From contig NC_081541.1 in assembly GCF_901000735.1 (NCBI RefSeq), forward strand, positions 25,049,743-25,113,742: DNA of 64,000 bases, read 5' to 3'. The stretch is from Corylus avellana (lineage: Eukaryota; Streptophyta; Magnoliopsida; Fagales; Betulaceae). Under the pieces are notes generated by a model. The model worked only from the letters and a program-made list of their open reading frames with translations. It made no database searches and had not been told where the DNA came from. This document shows, piece by piece, positions 22,617 through 32,474 of the stretch. Position 1 is the stretch's first letter, and the number at the start of each line of letters is the position of its first letter. Position numbers and translations under genes: made by a program.

Positions 22617-22809
22617 CAGGAAGATTTTCTGCTACAGTGGCATCAAGAATAGTTTCTCCAACAGCCTGGACAAATGCAGGGCCACCTGTGACTGCCCCTT
22701 CCTTTTGACTGGTAACAAGCACGACAATACCCTTATTATTTCCCTCTTCTACTGAGGGATACCAACGCTCCAAAACTTGGTCAGCATACTCAAAGGCATC
22801 AGCTTTGCT
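22617..22809 (-). pseudogene. TLP18.3-like thylakoid phosphatase exon fragment
   Basis: A 193-nt piece with AG acceptor and GT donor (CCTG|GTAACC) encodes SKADAFEYADQVLERWYPSV, then GIVVLVTSQKEGAVTGG and a VGETILDATVAENLP end. This is one internal exon of the plastid TLP18.3 (TPM/UPF0603) protein, a thylakoid-lumen acid phosphatase involved in photosystem II repair. No flanking exons of that gene are found on either side, so this is an isolated captured exon. It lies 364 bp downstream of an eS30 fragment on the same strand. Confidence 0.85.
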
Positions 22810-23173
22810 CTGCAACCAAATGTTACAACTTTCAAACCAAAATAAAAAGCCCCACGCACTTGCATTCTCGAATTTCTTATCTTTATACACACAACAATCC
22901 AAGGCTATTGCATAACTTCTGAAGACATAGTATAAAGCAGAGCCTTCTCATTGTTTGTGCCTTAAAAGTACCAGAAAAAAACTATAGGAAAAACTACAAT
23001 CCTTTTTTTATTGATGAGTTAAACAATAAACAACAAACATTGAAATCAAACAAAAAAAAATAAAGAGACCAAATACATGATTTTTTATTTTTTTTCAAAC
23101 TTCACAAATCAATGGAAACTTTTAGGCATATAAAAATGAGAGAGGGGAGAGCGGGATAGAGTGATAAACTGAC

Positions 23174-23439
23174 CGGCGGTGACGAAGCGGCGATTGTACT
23201 GCATGCGCTTGTGGGCGCGGCCTCGCGGCTTCTTCTTCTTGTCCTGCTTGGCCACCTTTGGGGTCTGACCCCTCACCTTCCTGGCACATGCCAGCGATCC
23301 GTGAACCTTAACTGCTCACAGGACAAACACCGAATCAAAATCCTCCTCCATAGAAATCTTTTCAATTTATAATCATAACCATGATTTCAATGTATGCTAA
23401 TATCAATAAAAAACTCGGGGAAGATAGGCTCTGCTTACC
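23174..23439 (-). pseudogene. Ribosomal protein eS30 (RPS30) gene fragment
   Basis: The exon at 23311-23174 encodes [20 protein letters not shown] and then [20 protein letters not shown] up to RFVTA, with good AG and GT borders. This covers most of the 62-residue plant eS30. Upstream, TTGG|GTAAGC at 23442-23433 sits where a short first exon ending ATGG would be expected, so the start codon may have been lost (ATG to TTG). The last exon (GFGKKRGPNSSEK-type end) is not found downstream. The upstream region to about 24840 looks like its old promoter, split by a hAT-like element. Likely a dead or captured fragment. Confidence 0.8.
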
Positions 23440-23568
23440 CAAGATTTAGTCTTGCTACTTCTTTCTCCGATGGACGCGCCGGCAAACACAGAAAAAGTGA
23501 CCTTGTGTTCGTTCGTTCTTCTTTGGTAGTTCTTTTAGGGTTAGGGTTTCGTGCGAGCATACAAAGTG

Positions 23569-24691
23569 GTCGGGGTGTCAAAAATTATTGAGAAACTGGA
23601 ACCGGAACTGGAATTGGAAAACCGGGAAACCAGAAACCGGGGAGCCGGTTCCGGTTCCAGTTGGAAAAATTAAAAACCGGGCACCCCGATTCCGGTCCTG
23701 GTTTTTGGGATCCGGTTTTAACGAGAATACCGGAACTGGATCCATATATATAATAATATATTTTTTTTAATATTTAATATATATATATTTTTTTGGTTTT
23801 TATTTTTACTTTAGGGTTTTCTTTCTCTCGTCTCTTTCTCTCTTTCACTTCCACTTCTGCCTCCCTTTCTCTACCTCTGTCTCTCTCACTTCTAGGAACC
23901 AGCGACAAGACGAAGTAAACCCTAGGGAGCACGGTCTTCCCGGCGGAGAGATAGTCTCGGCGACCGCTCTTCCCGTTGAGATTGTACATCGCCGAACTCA
24001 CGTCCATCGAGACAGTGAGCAGGTTTGAGCGCGTCGAAGCTATAGACCGGCTTGATGAGATCGGAGAGGAGGGCGCACGTTCAGCTCCAGCCGGCCCTTG
24101 TTCGCTTTATGGGCTTCTTTGCTTCAGTCTCATCAATTTGGTGTTGATGGTTTTTGTTTTGGTTGATTGGGTGAGATCTGTTTCCTTCTAGATCTAAGTT
24201 TTCTTGATTTTCTGGTTTCAATCTCCGTCGTTGGTTCTATGGTTTTAGATTTGAAATTGATGCGGATGAGTTTTGGAATTTGATAAATTCAATTTGTGAT
24301 TTGGGGTCTATGTGAATTTTTTTTTTGTCGGTTTTGTAGATATTTGAGAATTTTTATTTGTCGAAAGCTTTTTTTTTTTTTCTTCCTTTATTCTTCTGTT
24401 GCAGCTAGTTTTGTGATTTAGAATGGGTAAAGAGAAGGTTCACATTAACATCATCGTCATTAGCCATGTCGACTCCGGCAAGACGACCACCCCATAAGCC
24501 AAAAAAAAAAACAACAACAATTTTCTTAAAAAACCGGTTACCCGGTCCAGAAAACCAGGTTGAAATCGGAACCGGCCGGTAATCGAGACCTGGTTTTCGG
24601 TTCCGGTTTCCCAAAACCAGGAACCAAGGTACCCCGGTTCCGGTTCCAGTTTTGGCCAAAAACCGAAAAACCGGACCGAGTTGACACCCCT
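23569..24691 (+). mobile_element. Non-autonomous hAT-like element carrying eEF1A 5' region
   Basis: The ends read GGGGTGTCAA (from 23572) and its inverse TTGACACCCC (to 24690). Subterminal zones on both sides (23588-23720 and 24530-24680) are dense in GGAACCGG/CCGGTTCC motifs, typical of a plant hAT-like family. An imperfect 8-bp target duplication, ACAAAGTG versus ATAAAGTG, lies at 23561-23568 and 24692-24699. The interior (about 23790-24495) is not transposon sequence but the 5' UTR, leader intron and first codons of an eEF1A gene. No transposase. Confidence 0.75.
23800..24497 (+). pseudogene. eEF1A gene 5' fragment captured in hAT-like element
   Basis: CT-rich 5' UTR-like sequence is followed by a leader intron ending in TTGCAG near 24400 and a start ATG at 24423. 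The codons give MGKEKVHINIIVISHVDSGK followed by TTTP and stop TAA (24495-24497). This is the N-terminus of elongation factor 1-alpha; the normal GHVDSGKST P-loop is altered to SHVDSGKTT, and the frame stops after 24 codons where CCGG-rich element sequence resumes. It is a captured promoter/leader segment that could act as a promoter on the plus strand. Confidence 0.82.
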
Positions 24692-24848
24692 ATAAAGTGG
24701 GTGTGTGTGAAGATCAAATGGCTGAGGAGGTTTATTCGTAGCGAAACGAGATGGCTGACCTCATACGCTGTCGTTTGCATTTTAATGGGGAAAATTGCCG
24801 CGGTCTCTTCGTTTTTTTTTTTCTTATTTTCTTTTCCCACCTGGGACA

Positions 24849-24885
24849 CAAGGTGACCCACTTGTGACCTAGGTGGGTCACCTTG
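24849..24885. repeat. Perfect 13-bp hairpin
   Basis: CAAGGTGACCCAC at 24849-24861 and its exact reverse complement at 24873-24885, with an 11-nt spacer. It lies at the right edge of the eS30-derived sequence, just before AT-rich repeats. Function unknown. Confidence 0.85.
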
Positions 24886-24944
24886 ACTTGTCTACAATTT
24901 TTTTTAAAAATAATTTTAATTTAAAATTAAGGATAAATTTAAAA

Positions 24945-25335
24945 TTTTATAAAAGTTTTGAGAGTATAAAGGATATTTTATCATTTTTACGGTAAAAGAT
25001 AATTCACGTGATATTGATCTTATAATTAATTAATAATTAACATTTTAAGATAATATATATTTTACATTTTAACACCAAACCCTAATGGAGGGGGATATTG
25101 CATTAAATTAAATGTTCGAGAAGTGAAATATTATGTTTTTATTATTAAAATATTAACTGAAAATTTAAATTTAATAAATGTTTAGGATAAAAGATAATGA
25201 AGGTGATATTTATCTTATAATTAATTATTAGCTTAAATTTTTAAGATATGTAGTAATTTAATATTTTAATGTCAAACCCTAATGGAGGGATATATTGCAT
25301 CAAATTTGATGTTCAATGGGTGAAATATTAAAGAA
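24945..25335. repeat. AT-rich tandem duplication
   Basis: Two degenerate copies (about 24985-25135 and 25190-25335) share AAAAGATAAT, TCTTATAATTAATTA, the CAAACCCTAATGGAGGG block (25077-25093 and 25268-25284) and GTGAAATATTA ends. No coding signal. Confidence 0.75.
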
Positions 25336-25394
25336 TTTGTCACAATTGATCTAACTAATACATAAAGATAATACAAAATCTAAAGAGTTTAATA

Positions 25395-26290
25395 GATCAT
25401 TTGACCGCATTACATTTGATTGGGCTAATGTACTAGTATCGATCGGAATTGATCTTATCAAATGTTCGATTGAACCTTCAATCATGTCAAGTTCTATTAA
25501 TTGTATCACAATCAATATAACTAATGCACTAAGATAATATAAGATGCTTAGAGTTCAATTGAATATTTGATTGAACCTTCAATTGTATCTAGTTTGATCG
25601 ATCAATTGATCATATCAGGATCAATTGAACTAATTCTCTAAGATCGATCGGATGTTTGATTGAACATTTAATTTGTTTGAAATTTGATGCACTAGGACCA
25701 ATCAGATGTTTGATCGAACATTCAATTTCAATTGTTTCAATCATCTAATCCTACTACGATCAATCAAACTAATTCACTAGGATCAGTCGAATATTCGATC
25801 GAACCTCCAATTTCAATTGTGTCAAGTTTGATTGATCATTTGATCTTATCACGTTCAACCGAACTAATTCACTAGAATCAATCGGATGTCTAATCGAATA
25901 TTCAATTTCAGTTGTTTCAATCATCTAATCCTATCATGATCAATCGAGCTAATTCACTAGAATCGAACTAATTCACAAGGATCGATCGAATATTTGATCG
26001 AGATATGCTAGAATCTAATAAAAACTCCATATTTTGCCCATAAAAGTCCATGTGACAAGATACGACATCATCTTCTTTTTGTTTTCTCTTTTTCCCTCCT
26101 CAAAAAAATGATGTGGCATCTTGTCACGTGGGCTTTTAAGGGCAAAATATGAAGTTTTTATTAGATTGTAGCATTTCTCTATTCGATCGAACCTTCAATT
26201 TCAATTGTGTCAAGTTTGATCAATCATTTAATCATATCACGATCAATTAAACTAATTCACTAGGATGGATCAGATGTTCGATCGAAGGAA
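25395..26290. repeat. GATCGATC-rich degenerate tandem array, block 1
   Basis: Degenerate units of roughly 100 bp contain combinations of GATCGATCGGATGTTTGATC, GAACCTTCAATTTCAATTGT, GTCAAGTTTGATCGATCATT and AACTAATTCACTAGGATC. A MITE interrupts it at 26001-26180. The block is homologous over several hundred bases, in direct orientation, to 48150-49190. Non-coding. Confidence 0.85.
26001..26180. mobile_element. Mutator-type MITE inserted in repeat array
   Basis: Inverted arms of about 65 bp start AGATATGCTAGAATCTAATA and end with the inverse (TATTAGATTGTAGCATTTCT region). An 8-of-9 match target duplication (ATTTGATCG at 25992-26000, ATTCGATCG at 26181-26189) flanks it. 180 bp, no coding capacity. 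Confidence 0.82.
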
Positions 26291-26409
26291 TATCTTCCAC
26301 TCAGTCATGGTGTAAATGACCCAATTTACGCCCACCAACTAGAAGATGACAAATAAACTTGTTTTAACTTACAAAATGTATTTACCCACAGCAGAATATA
26401 CCACTCCAT

Positions 26410-26880
26410 GCTCTTAAAATGAAACCATCGTTACAAAATGAAACCCAAAAACCCACCGGCTCTCTTGCAAGAAACCCCTACCCACTGGCTACCTACTGCC
26501 CACCAACTGCCCATGCAGCAGGTGCCCACCAACTGCCCACGGGTTGCCCACCACCTATCAGGCTGTTCCCACCACCCCCGCCCAGCAAGCCATTCCCTAC
26601 ACCAGCAGACCGTTCCCCTGCACCCATGCCCAGGCCTATCCCACGTCCAGTCGGCTGCCCACCGCCTAGCAGGCCACCCACCGCCTAGTAGTCCACTATT
26701 GGAAGTCGAAATAGCCTGAAATCGCATGAAATCGGCTTCGAAATCACTTGAAATTGACTTCGAAAATCCAATGCCGCCCAATAGGCCGATCCCCTGTCGA
26801 TCCGGCTACCCACCGCCTAGCACCAGCAGGCTGCCTAGCCCACCAGCCTGAAATCTCTTGTTTGATCCCTATAGGAAGGC
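26410..26880. repeat. GC-rich, proline-codon-like low-complexity tract
   Basis: Repeated GCCCACCAACTGCCCAC / GCCCACCGCCTAGCAGG type units give open frames on both strands. No domain is recognisable and no repeat-independent coding signal is present; it is sharply GC-rich against AT-rich flanks. Confidence 0.65.
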
Positions 26881-26989
26881 TCTTGCCTGAAATCGATTCT
26901 TAGATTGTTTTTTTTTTGGTTATTTAGTTGCTTTTACATCAACTTGTAGTGCATACACTACAAGAATTTAGGTCTTTAGGGGCGACTTT

Positions 26990-27725
26990 GAGTCGACCCT
27001 AAAAGTCCTAAAGTGGACGCTGTTACCAACAGCATCGACTTTTGGACCCTAAAGGTGTCGACGCTAATAGTCCGACCCTAATGATCATATGTGTGATTAT
27101 CAGCATCCACTTAAAGTCGACCCTAATGATAACTGTTAGCGTCCACTTTATCGACCCTAAAAGTCACAATTTTTTGACCCTAAAGGTGATGTAAAAGGAA
27201 GTAATAGTCGACGCTAATGGTTAACCATTAGCGTCGACCTAAAGTGGACGCTAATAGTTAACCATTAGCGTCCACAAAGTGGACCCTAATGGTCCTAAAA
27301 AAATTAAAAAAAAAAATTAACTATCAGCGTCCAAATAAAAGTGGACGCTGATAGTTAACCATTAGCATCCACAAAGTGGACCCTAATGGTCCTAAAAAAA
27401 ATAAAAATAAAAATTATCTATCAGCGTCCACTTAAAGTCGACCATAATGGTAACTTTTAGCGTCTACTTTATCGACCCTAAAAGTCACAATTTTTTGACC
27501 CTAAAGGTGATGTAAAAGGAAGTCATAGTCGACGCTAATGGTTAACCATTAGCGTTGACTTAAAGTGGACGCTAATAGTTAACCATTAGCGTCCACAAAG
27601 TGGACCTTAATGGTCCAAAAAAAAAAAAATTAAAAAAAATTAACTATCAGCGTCCAAATCAAAGTGGACGCTGATAGTTAACCATTAGCGTCCACAAAGT
27701 GGACCCTAATGGTCCTAAAAAATTT
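26990..27725. repeat. CACTA subterminal repeats
   Basis: Dense direct and inverted copies of TAGCGTCCAC / GTGGACGCTAA and GACCCTAAAAGTC-type motifs. They are organised as two tandem copies of a roughly 323-bp unit (27100-27422 and 27423-27720). Local palindromes such as TTAGCGTCCAC…GTGGACGCTAA can fold back. Such arrays near the termini are where CACTA transposases bind. Confidence 0.85.
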
Positions 27726-27738
27726 TAAAAAAAATAAT

Positions 27739-27893
27739 CTGCGATCGATCGCACACGATTGTGCGATCGATCGCACTACTAGAAGGTGTTCGAGATTTTG
27801 TGATCGATCGCACAATCGTGTGCGATTGATCGCAATACCAGAAGGTGTTTGAGATTTTGCGATCGATCGCACAATCGTGTGCGATCGATCGCA
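27739..27893. repeat. Three 60-bp-spaced palindromic modules
   Basis: Modules at about 27739-27774, 27800-27834 and 27858-27893. Each consists of GCGATCGATCGCAC and its inverse around an 8-bp centre (ACGATTGT or AATCGTGT). Spacers share AGAAGGTGTT(C/T)GAGATTTT. Every module is a near-perfect dyad. It sits between the subterminal repeats and the captured exons. Confidence 0.9.
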
Positions 27894-28503
27894 GACCCAG
27901 GGAACCAAATTACTTACATATGCAAACCAGTTTCATTTCTGAATTTAAGATCAAAGTTCATACAAATTTATTAACTTTAGTTATCAAGAATCTCACCAGA
28001 ACTAACCACTGAAACTAGAAGAAATTATTAACTGAATGACAAACCCGCTCCAAACTATCTAATAACTGGGATGCAAAAGAAACTATTTTCTGCCAAGAGG
28101 TTTAGTAGATTCAATCCTCCAGCTTGCAATTAATAGAAGTAAATGAGCACTATGACCCTTATTCAAATCTATAAGAATGCGTTCAAGACAAAGCAGTGAC
28201 AAGTATTAAGAAAAAAACAAAAGAAATATTAAACCAGGTCATACCCTGATCATTAGTTCATGCAAATCAATTACATTAAAATAAAGCGCAATAGATTATA
28301 CAAGAAAGGTGAAAATAGTGCTTAATTTTAAAAATTAGCTTGCATGAAAAGAAGAATATTCACTGCTTATGCAAGGAAAGGAAACGGTAGAGTCACATAT
28401 AGAACTGTTGGTATAATTGCCATAATACTCCTAAATTGCAGAAAGCTTTGTTTTTTATGGATTCTAGTTATAAATCAATCTAACAGTAATGGACGCTACC
28501 AAC

Positions 28504-28937
28504 CCAGTTTATAATGTAGAGAGCCTCCACCATCTCAACGGATCCGTTATGTACTACAGCAGCCACCTGGATATGCACAGAAGTCAATAATAGAAAAGAG
28601 ACCAAAAACAAAACTGGAGCACGTTATAAATTGTCTCATTAGAACAAAAAATTTTATTGTAAACAGTATTACAGGGAGAAAGCATGAAAAATGTTTGCAT
28701 ATGTATGCATAACCAAATTAGATATCAAGTTACACCACAAAAAGTAGAAGCTGCTTATATAATGAAAGACAACCAATTATGGCTAATTAAGTAAATCCCA
28801 AAAGAGTAAATAAAACACAACGTCAAATAAAGGCATACCTTCTTCCAGTCTGTTCCATATTTCCGATAGGCTTCATAAAAATGCTCAAGCTCCTCCTTTC
28901 TCCATTGAGGTCCTAACTTATCAGAATATTTCCTTTT
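28504..28937 (-). pseudogene. ALWAYS EARLY (LIN9-like) SANT-domain exons, captured
   Basis: Two exons with GT-AG borders join in frame. 28937-28839 encodes [20 protein letters not shown] and [13 protein letters not shown]. 28566-28504 encodes VAAVVHNGSVEMVEALYIIN plus W. Together they form the SANT/Myb-like domain of plant ALY proteins, the LIN9 subunit homologues of DREAM/MuvB-type chromatin complexes. Some conserved residues differ (expected R-N-R-S reads HNGS). The rest of the roughly 1000-residue protein is missing. It lies within the CACTA element, on the same strand as its transposase gene. Confidence 0.88.
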
Positions 28938-29629
28938 CTGTGCATAAAATACAGCAGCCAAAATATTAAAAAAAAATATATCCACACTTTGAAGCTTTAA
29001 AGTCAACTCAACTAAGCCTTAATCTCTGTATACTGGGTTGGTTTATGGACCTCAATAACAAATTATGTTTGCCCACATAAATACATTCCCATGCAAACAA
29101 GAGGCTCAATTGATGATCCTATATATTTTGTTGTTCTATCCTATCTGAAATTATCCTTTCTATTGCCACAAAGATTGACTGTGTCCAATACAAGCTAGAG
29201 GCAATCATTTTGAAGATCCTATCAGATACTTCAAAATTTCATAAAAGGCCCACACTACATTCTACCCTCCATAAAAACTGACCAACAAAGGTTTATTAAA
29301 CTTGGTTAACAAGTGTAACCAAACCAAGACATAGAGAGTCAAAGCACAACAAAGAAGAATAATGGTTACAACTAAATGAACAAATAACGAATAAGATAGG
29401 TATTAATTAAGTTATAGGAAAAGTAGAGGAAAAAAAAACTTGTTTAGGATCCAAGAGAACATGTTTATTGATTTGGAATGTGCATCAATTCCTAGTCCTA
29501 AGTTGAATGTCAAAGCATATTTGATCACCTAATCCATATTGAAAGAGGATCTCTCTGCCCAAATTGTTTCCTTCTGCTGAAAAATAATGAAATAAAAATG
29601 ATTGTTTTGGATAACCAAAGCTAACATAC

Positions 29630-30306
29630 CAGCTCAAATTGGCTTGAAATGCAATGCTCAAACTCCTCCACAACCTTACTTAGCACAGATTCAACCAGAT
29701 TTCCCTCCCTGAAATTTAACAAATTTATTTTGAATTACTATACAAATTTCTATCCGTAAACCATATATGTTCTATCCTCAGCATCTGATGTATGTGAAAA
29801 ATGGGTTAAAAGTAACAGAAATTTCTATTTTAATAAAAAACAGAGATACTAAAGTCCCTAATTCTTTGAGAATCCTGATCCCTGAATACATACTTGTTCC
29901 AGATCAGACGCCTCAAACGTAGGAATTCCCATTTCCTGCACAGCCACCAGGAAATTCCTCACATTCTCAAAGTACTGAAATGCGGACAATGCAGCCCCAT
30001 CAAGAACCAGAGCAGAATCACATGGACTTTCCACCACCTAAAAAGAAATCAAACTACTGCTTAAACATCCCAAATTGAAAAAACAAAAAAGACACAGAAT
30101 TTAATGAAGATAAGGATGAGGAAAAGGCTAACCTTGGGCACAGCTCCAGAGTAAACCTTGTTGAGCACATTGCAGAGAATGATCCCACTTCTCAATCCCA
30201 GCCTGAACTCCTGCTCCGACGGCTCCGCCGGCAAATCCTTCGCCCCCGCTACTCCCACCATCTTCCTCAGCCACCCCGCCGCTTCGTTCCTTCTCGACGC
30301 TATCAA
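29630..30306 (-). pseudogene. Kinesin-14 (calponin-homology type) gene fragment, captured
   Basis: Three exon pieces with splice borders: 30306-30133 (ASRRNEAAGWLRKMVGVAGA … LGLRSGIILCNVLNKV), 30037-29894 (VVESPCDSALVLDGAALSAF … VQEMGIPTFEASDLEQ, 48 codons) and 29708-29630 (NLVESVLSKVVEEFEHCISS). The first two are most of the N-terminal calponin-homology domain of plant KIN-14 motors. The third comes from further along, so an exon or more between them is missing. The motor domain is absent. It is part of the captured cargo of the CACTA element. Confidence 0.9.
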
Positions 30307-30749
30307 TCACCAAAACAAAACAAACCCATCAACCACTCTCTCCCAGTCATTCACCACAACTAACACATCTTATACCTCTTTATCCTATAATTATGAAAAT
30401 GATAATATAAAGGGCAAACATATCATGAATAATGGCTTAAAACTACAAAACAACACCTATCATTGGAAACACAAGCCGAAAACCACAAATATTGGCAAAG
30501 TTTAACAGTTTAACACCTTTTAGAGAAGACTACTATGCATTAACACTACTTCACCACATCAGACAACAATCTTCAAACTAATCTAAATGCTCACAAGCAA
30601 CATAACTCAAAATGACTAACCTCATCAAAATCATCAAAAATATGTGAGAACTGCCCCATGAACCAAACCTGCCAAGGGAGAAAACTATTAAATATATGTT
30701 TTACAATCTATGGCCAGGAAAATTCCAAAACCCAAAATAAAGTACTTAT

Positions 30750-30798
30750 CTGCATCTTCTTCCTTGCCAATTCATCCTCATAAGCAATTTGAGTAATC
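30750..30798 (-). pseudogene. Possible ATAD3-like exon fragment
   Basis: A short minus-strand piece, bounded by an AG acceptor, encodes ITQIAYEDELARKKMQ, which resembles the coiled-coil YEDELARKRMQ region of plant ATAD3 AAA proteins. The expected GT donor reads ATAAGT, a damaged site. Another AG/GT-bounded piece at 30672-30620 (VWFMGQFSHIFDDFDE) was not recognised. Too short to be sure. Confidence 0.4.
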
Positions 30799-31285
30799 TA
30801 CTACAATGAACCAATATATAATATCAAAGACAATGAGAATGAAACCCAACATGATAGAGAAACAGATACTAAAAATGTGTTTGTTCATGAAACATATTAA
30901 AGTGAGAACCTGCTTGGGTGGTTTAACTTTCTTGTACTCTTATCATCCTGCATACACTTAAAAATAAAATTTAGAAAGATATTATTACTCCCTTGCATTG
31001 TTTACTCAAAGTTCTTTAACCTTGATAAACATGTCAAGGGAGATTTACTAACTCAAAAGTTCTTGAACCAAAAATTTTGCGAATATCTTAACATAATATA
31101 AACCAAATGAAAAGTACCAACAAATATACATTACCAAACAGATCACGATCAACAAATACTCAAATACACAATAGCAAATAGAAAGTACCAACAACTATCC
31201 AAATACATAGTATTAAAAAATATATCTCAAATAGATGGTATCAAAAAGTACATCCTAAATAAATGGTTATTCCAAAGCTCCCTCA

Positions 31286-32474
31286 ATTGTTGGCTTCACT
31301 TGATGCACCTCCAAGCAAGCTCCCTCCAGACCTAAGAAGAATAGAATTTCATATAATGATCAATAAGCTTTTTAACGATTACTTAGTATGTGTGTTTTTG
31401 TAAAATTAATGCATAGGTATAGTTTCACTAACCCTCCAATACGTGACATTAAGAACTCAACAGTGGCTTTCAATTTGTTGGTTTCCTCAACGTTGGCTTG
31501 CAAATTCTCCCTATACTGATGAAGTTCGATTCTAGTCTGTTGAAGCTCGCTTTGAGTATCTTCTTGTCTTTTCCTACACTCGTCATGGTTGTCGAAGTGC
31601 GTGAAAGCTTGAGATGAAGTACTTAAAGGGGTAGGAATAAGACCGCATCCCATTCCTCTAACGTGACCAGATTGTCGACCTCCTAGCACTTGTGTGACTA
31701 TTTCTTGCATTCGGTCCTCGACACTTGTCCCCTCCACACTGCCTTCCTCTAAGGCCTCACTGGTTGTTAATTCTTGCATCTGAAGCTGCACAAGTCATAG
31801 TTGGCCTTAGTTTAATATATACTTCATGCAAGTTTACTATTCATGTACTTCACTAATCAACTTATTGATCAGAGCGTAAACATTTACTTACATATAGACT
31901 TTTGCATTTGTCGTTCACAAACTCTTTATCCTTTTTTCTTGTATGGGTAGCCTCATATAGTTCAACAGGATTGGGCTTCACTTTTGTTTCTTGTTCCTAC
32001 ACATAATACATATAATCAAAGTTTACACTAAATAATGTTAGTTTAATTAAATTATAAAAAAGAGATACTTACTTTTTTGTAAATGACGTTAACAAATGAA
32101 CAAGTCCCAGCTGTGTGCTTTGTTTCCAATTTGCTTCTGTTTTTTATATTTCGTTCAGACTTTTTCTATAAAATTTGGAGAAAAAAAAACACAATTATTC
32201 ATAAAATGTCTTCAAGTGCATGCAAATTATTTCAATCTGAATTTTCTAATCAGTATAATAATATATATTTACCTTCCATTTATCGTCATCAAATGAGTCA
32301 CATATTAGGTTCCACTGTTCAGGACCATACTACTGGCACATTTTCCCTCCCAATAGCCTTAGCCTTGGCAATCCCTTCATCATCGTCTTTATCAATGCCT
32401 TCAAAATATTTTTTGTAGTGGTCCCTATACAAGTTCGAACAAATCCTAGCATATGCACGACCCAATTTATTTTC
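31286..32474 (-). CDS. CACTA-associated protein, transposase_24 (Ptta/En/Spm) domain, partial
   Basis: Five exon pieces with GT-AG borders: from the gap edge 32474-32273 (KNKLGRAYARICSNLYRDHY … VPVVWSEQWNLICDSFDDDK), 32166-32071 (KKSERNIKNRSKLETKHTAG), 31998-31893 (VKPNPVELYEATHTRKKDKE), about 31788-31430 (MQEIVTQVLGGRQSGHVRGM, then a coiled coil ending TVEFLMSRIGG) and 31331-31286 (SGGSLLGGASSEANN, stop). The order and the C-terminal coiled coil match the plant transposase_24 family carried by CACTA elements. No stop is seen inside the exons, so it may be intact, but the N-terminus lies in the assembly gap. Confidence 0.78.

Larger units (their letters stand above)
26956..32474 (-). mobile_element. 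CACTA (En/Spm) element with captured host exons
   Basis: One terminus is visible: CACTACAAGAA at 26956-26966, preceded by ATA. It is followed by a 0.75 kb zone of subterminal repeats and then host gene exons (LIN9-like, kinesin-14, possibly ATAD3-like), all on the minus strand. A five-exon transposase_24 gene lies at the far end and runs into the assembly gap. The other terminus is not in the window, being lost in the gap. A DDE transposase (TNP2) was not seen, so the element is probably non-autonomous. Confidence 0.8.

Noticed and set aside
26419..26781. Overlapping proline-rich open frames on both strands
   Set aside because: They come from GC-rich repeat units without stop codons; both strands are open and no domain is present.
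27739..27893. CRISPR-like array of palindromic repeats
   Set aside because: Only three modules, with similar rather than unique spacers, in a plant transposon; not CRISPR.
28755..29006. Independent small MYB/SANT gene
   Set aside because: The SANT exons are an excerpt of an ALY gene lying between CACTA parts, with no start, no rest of the protein and TE flanks.
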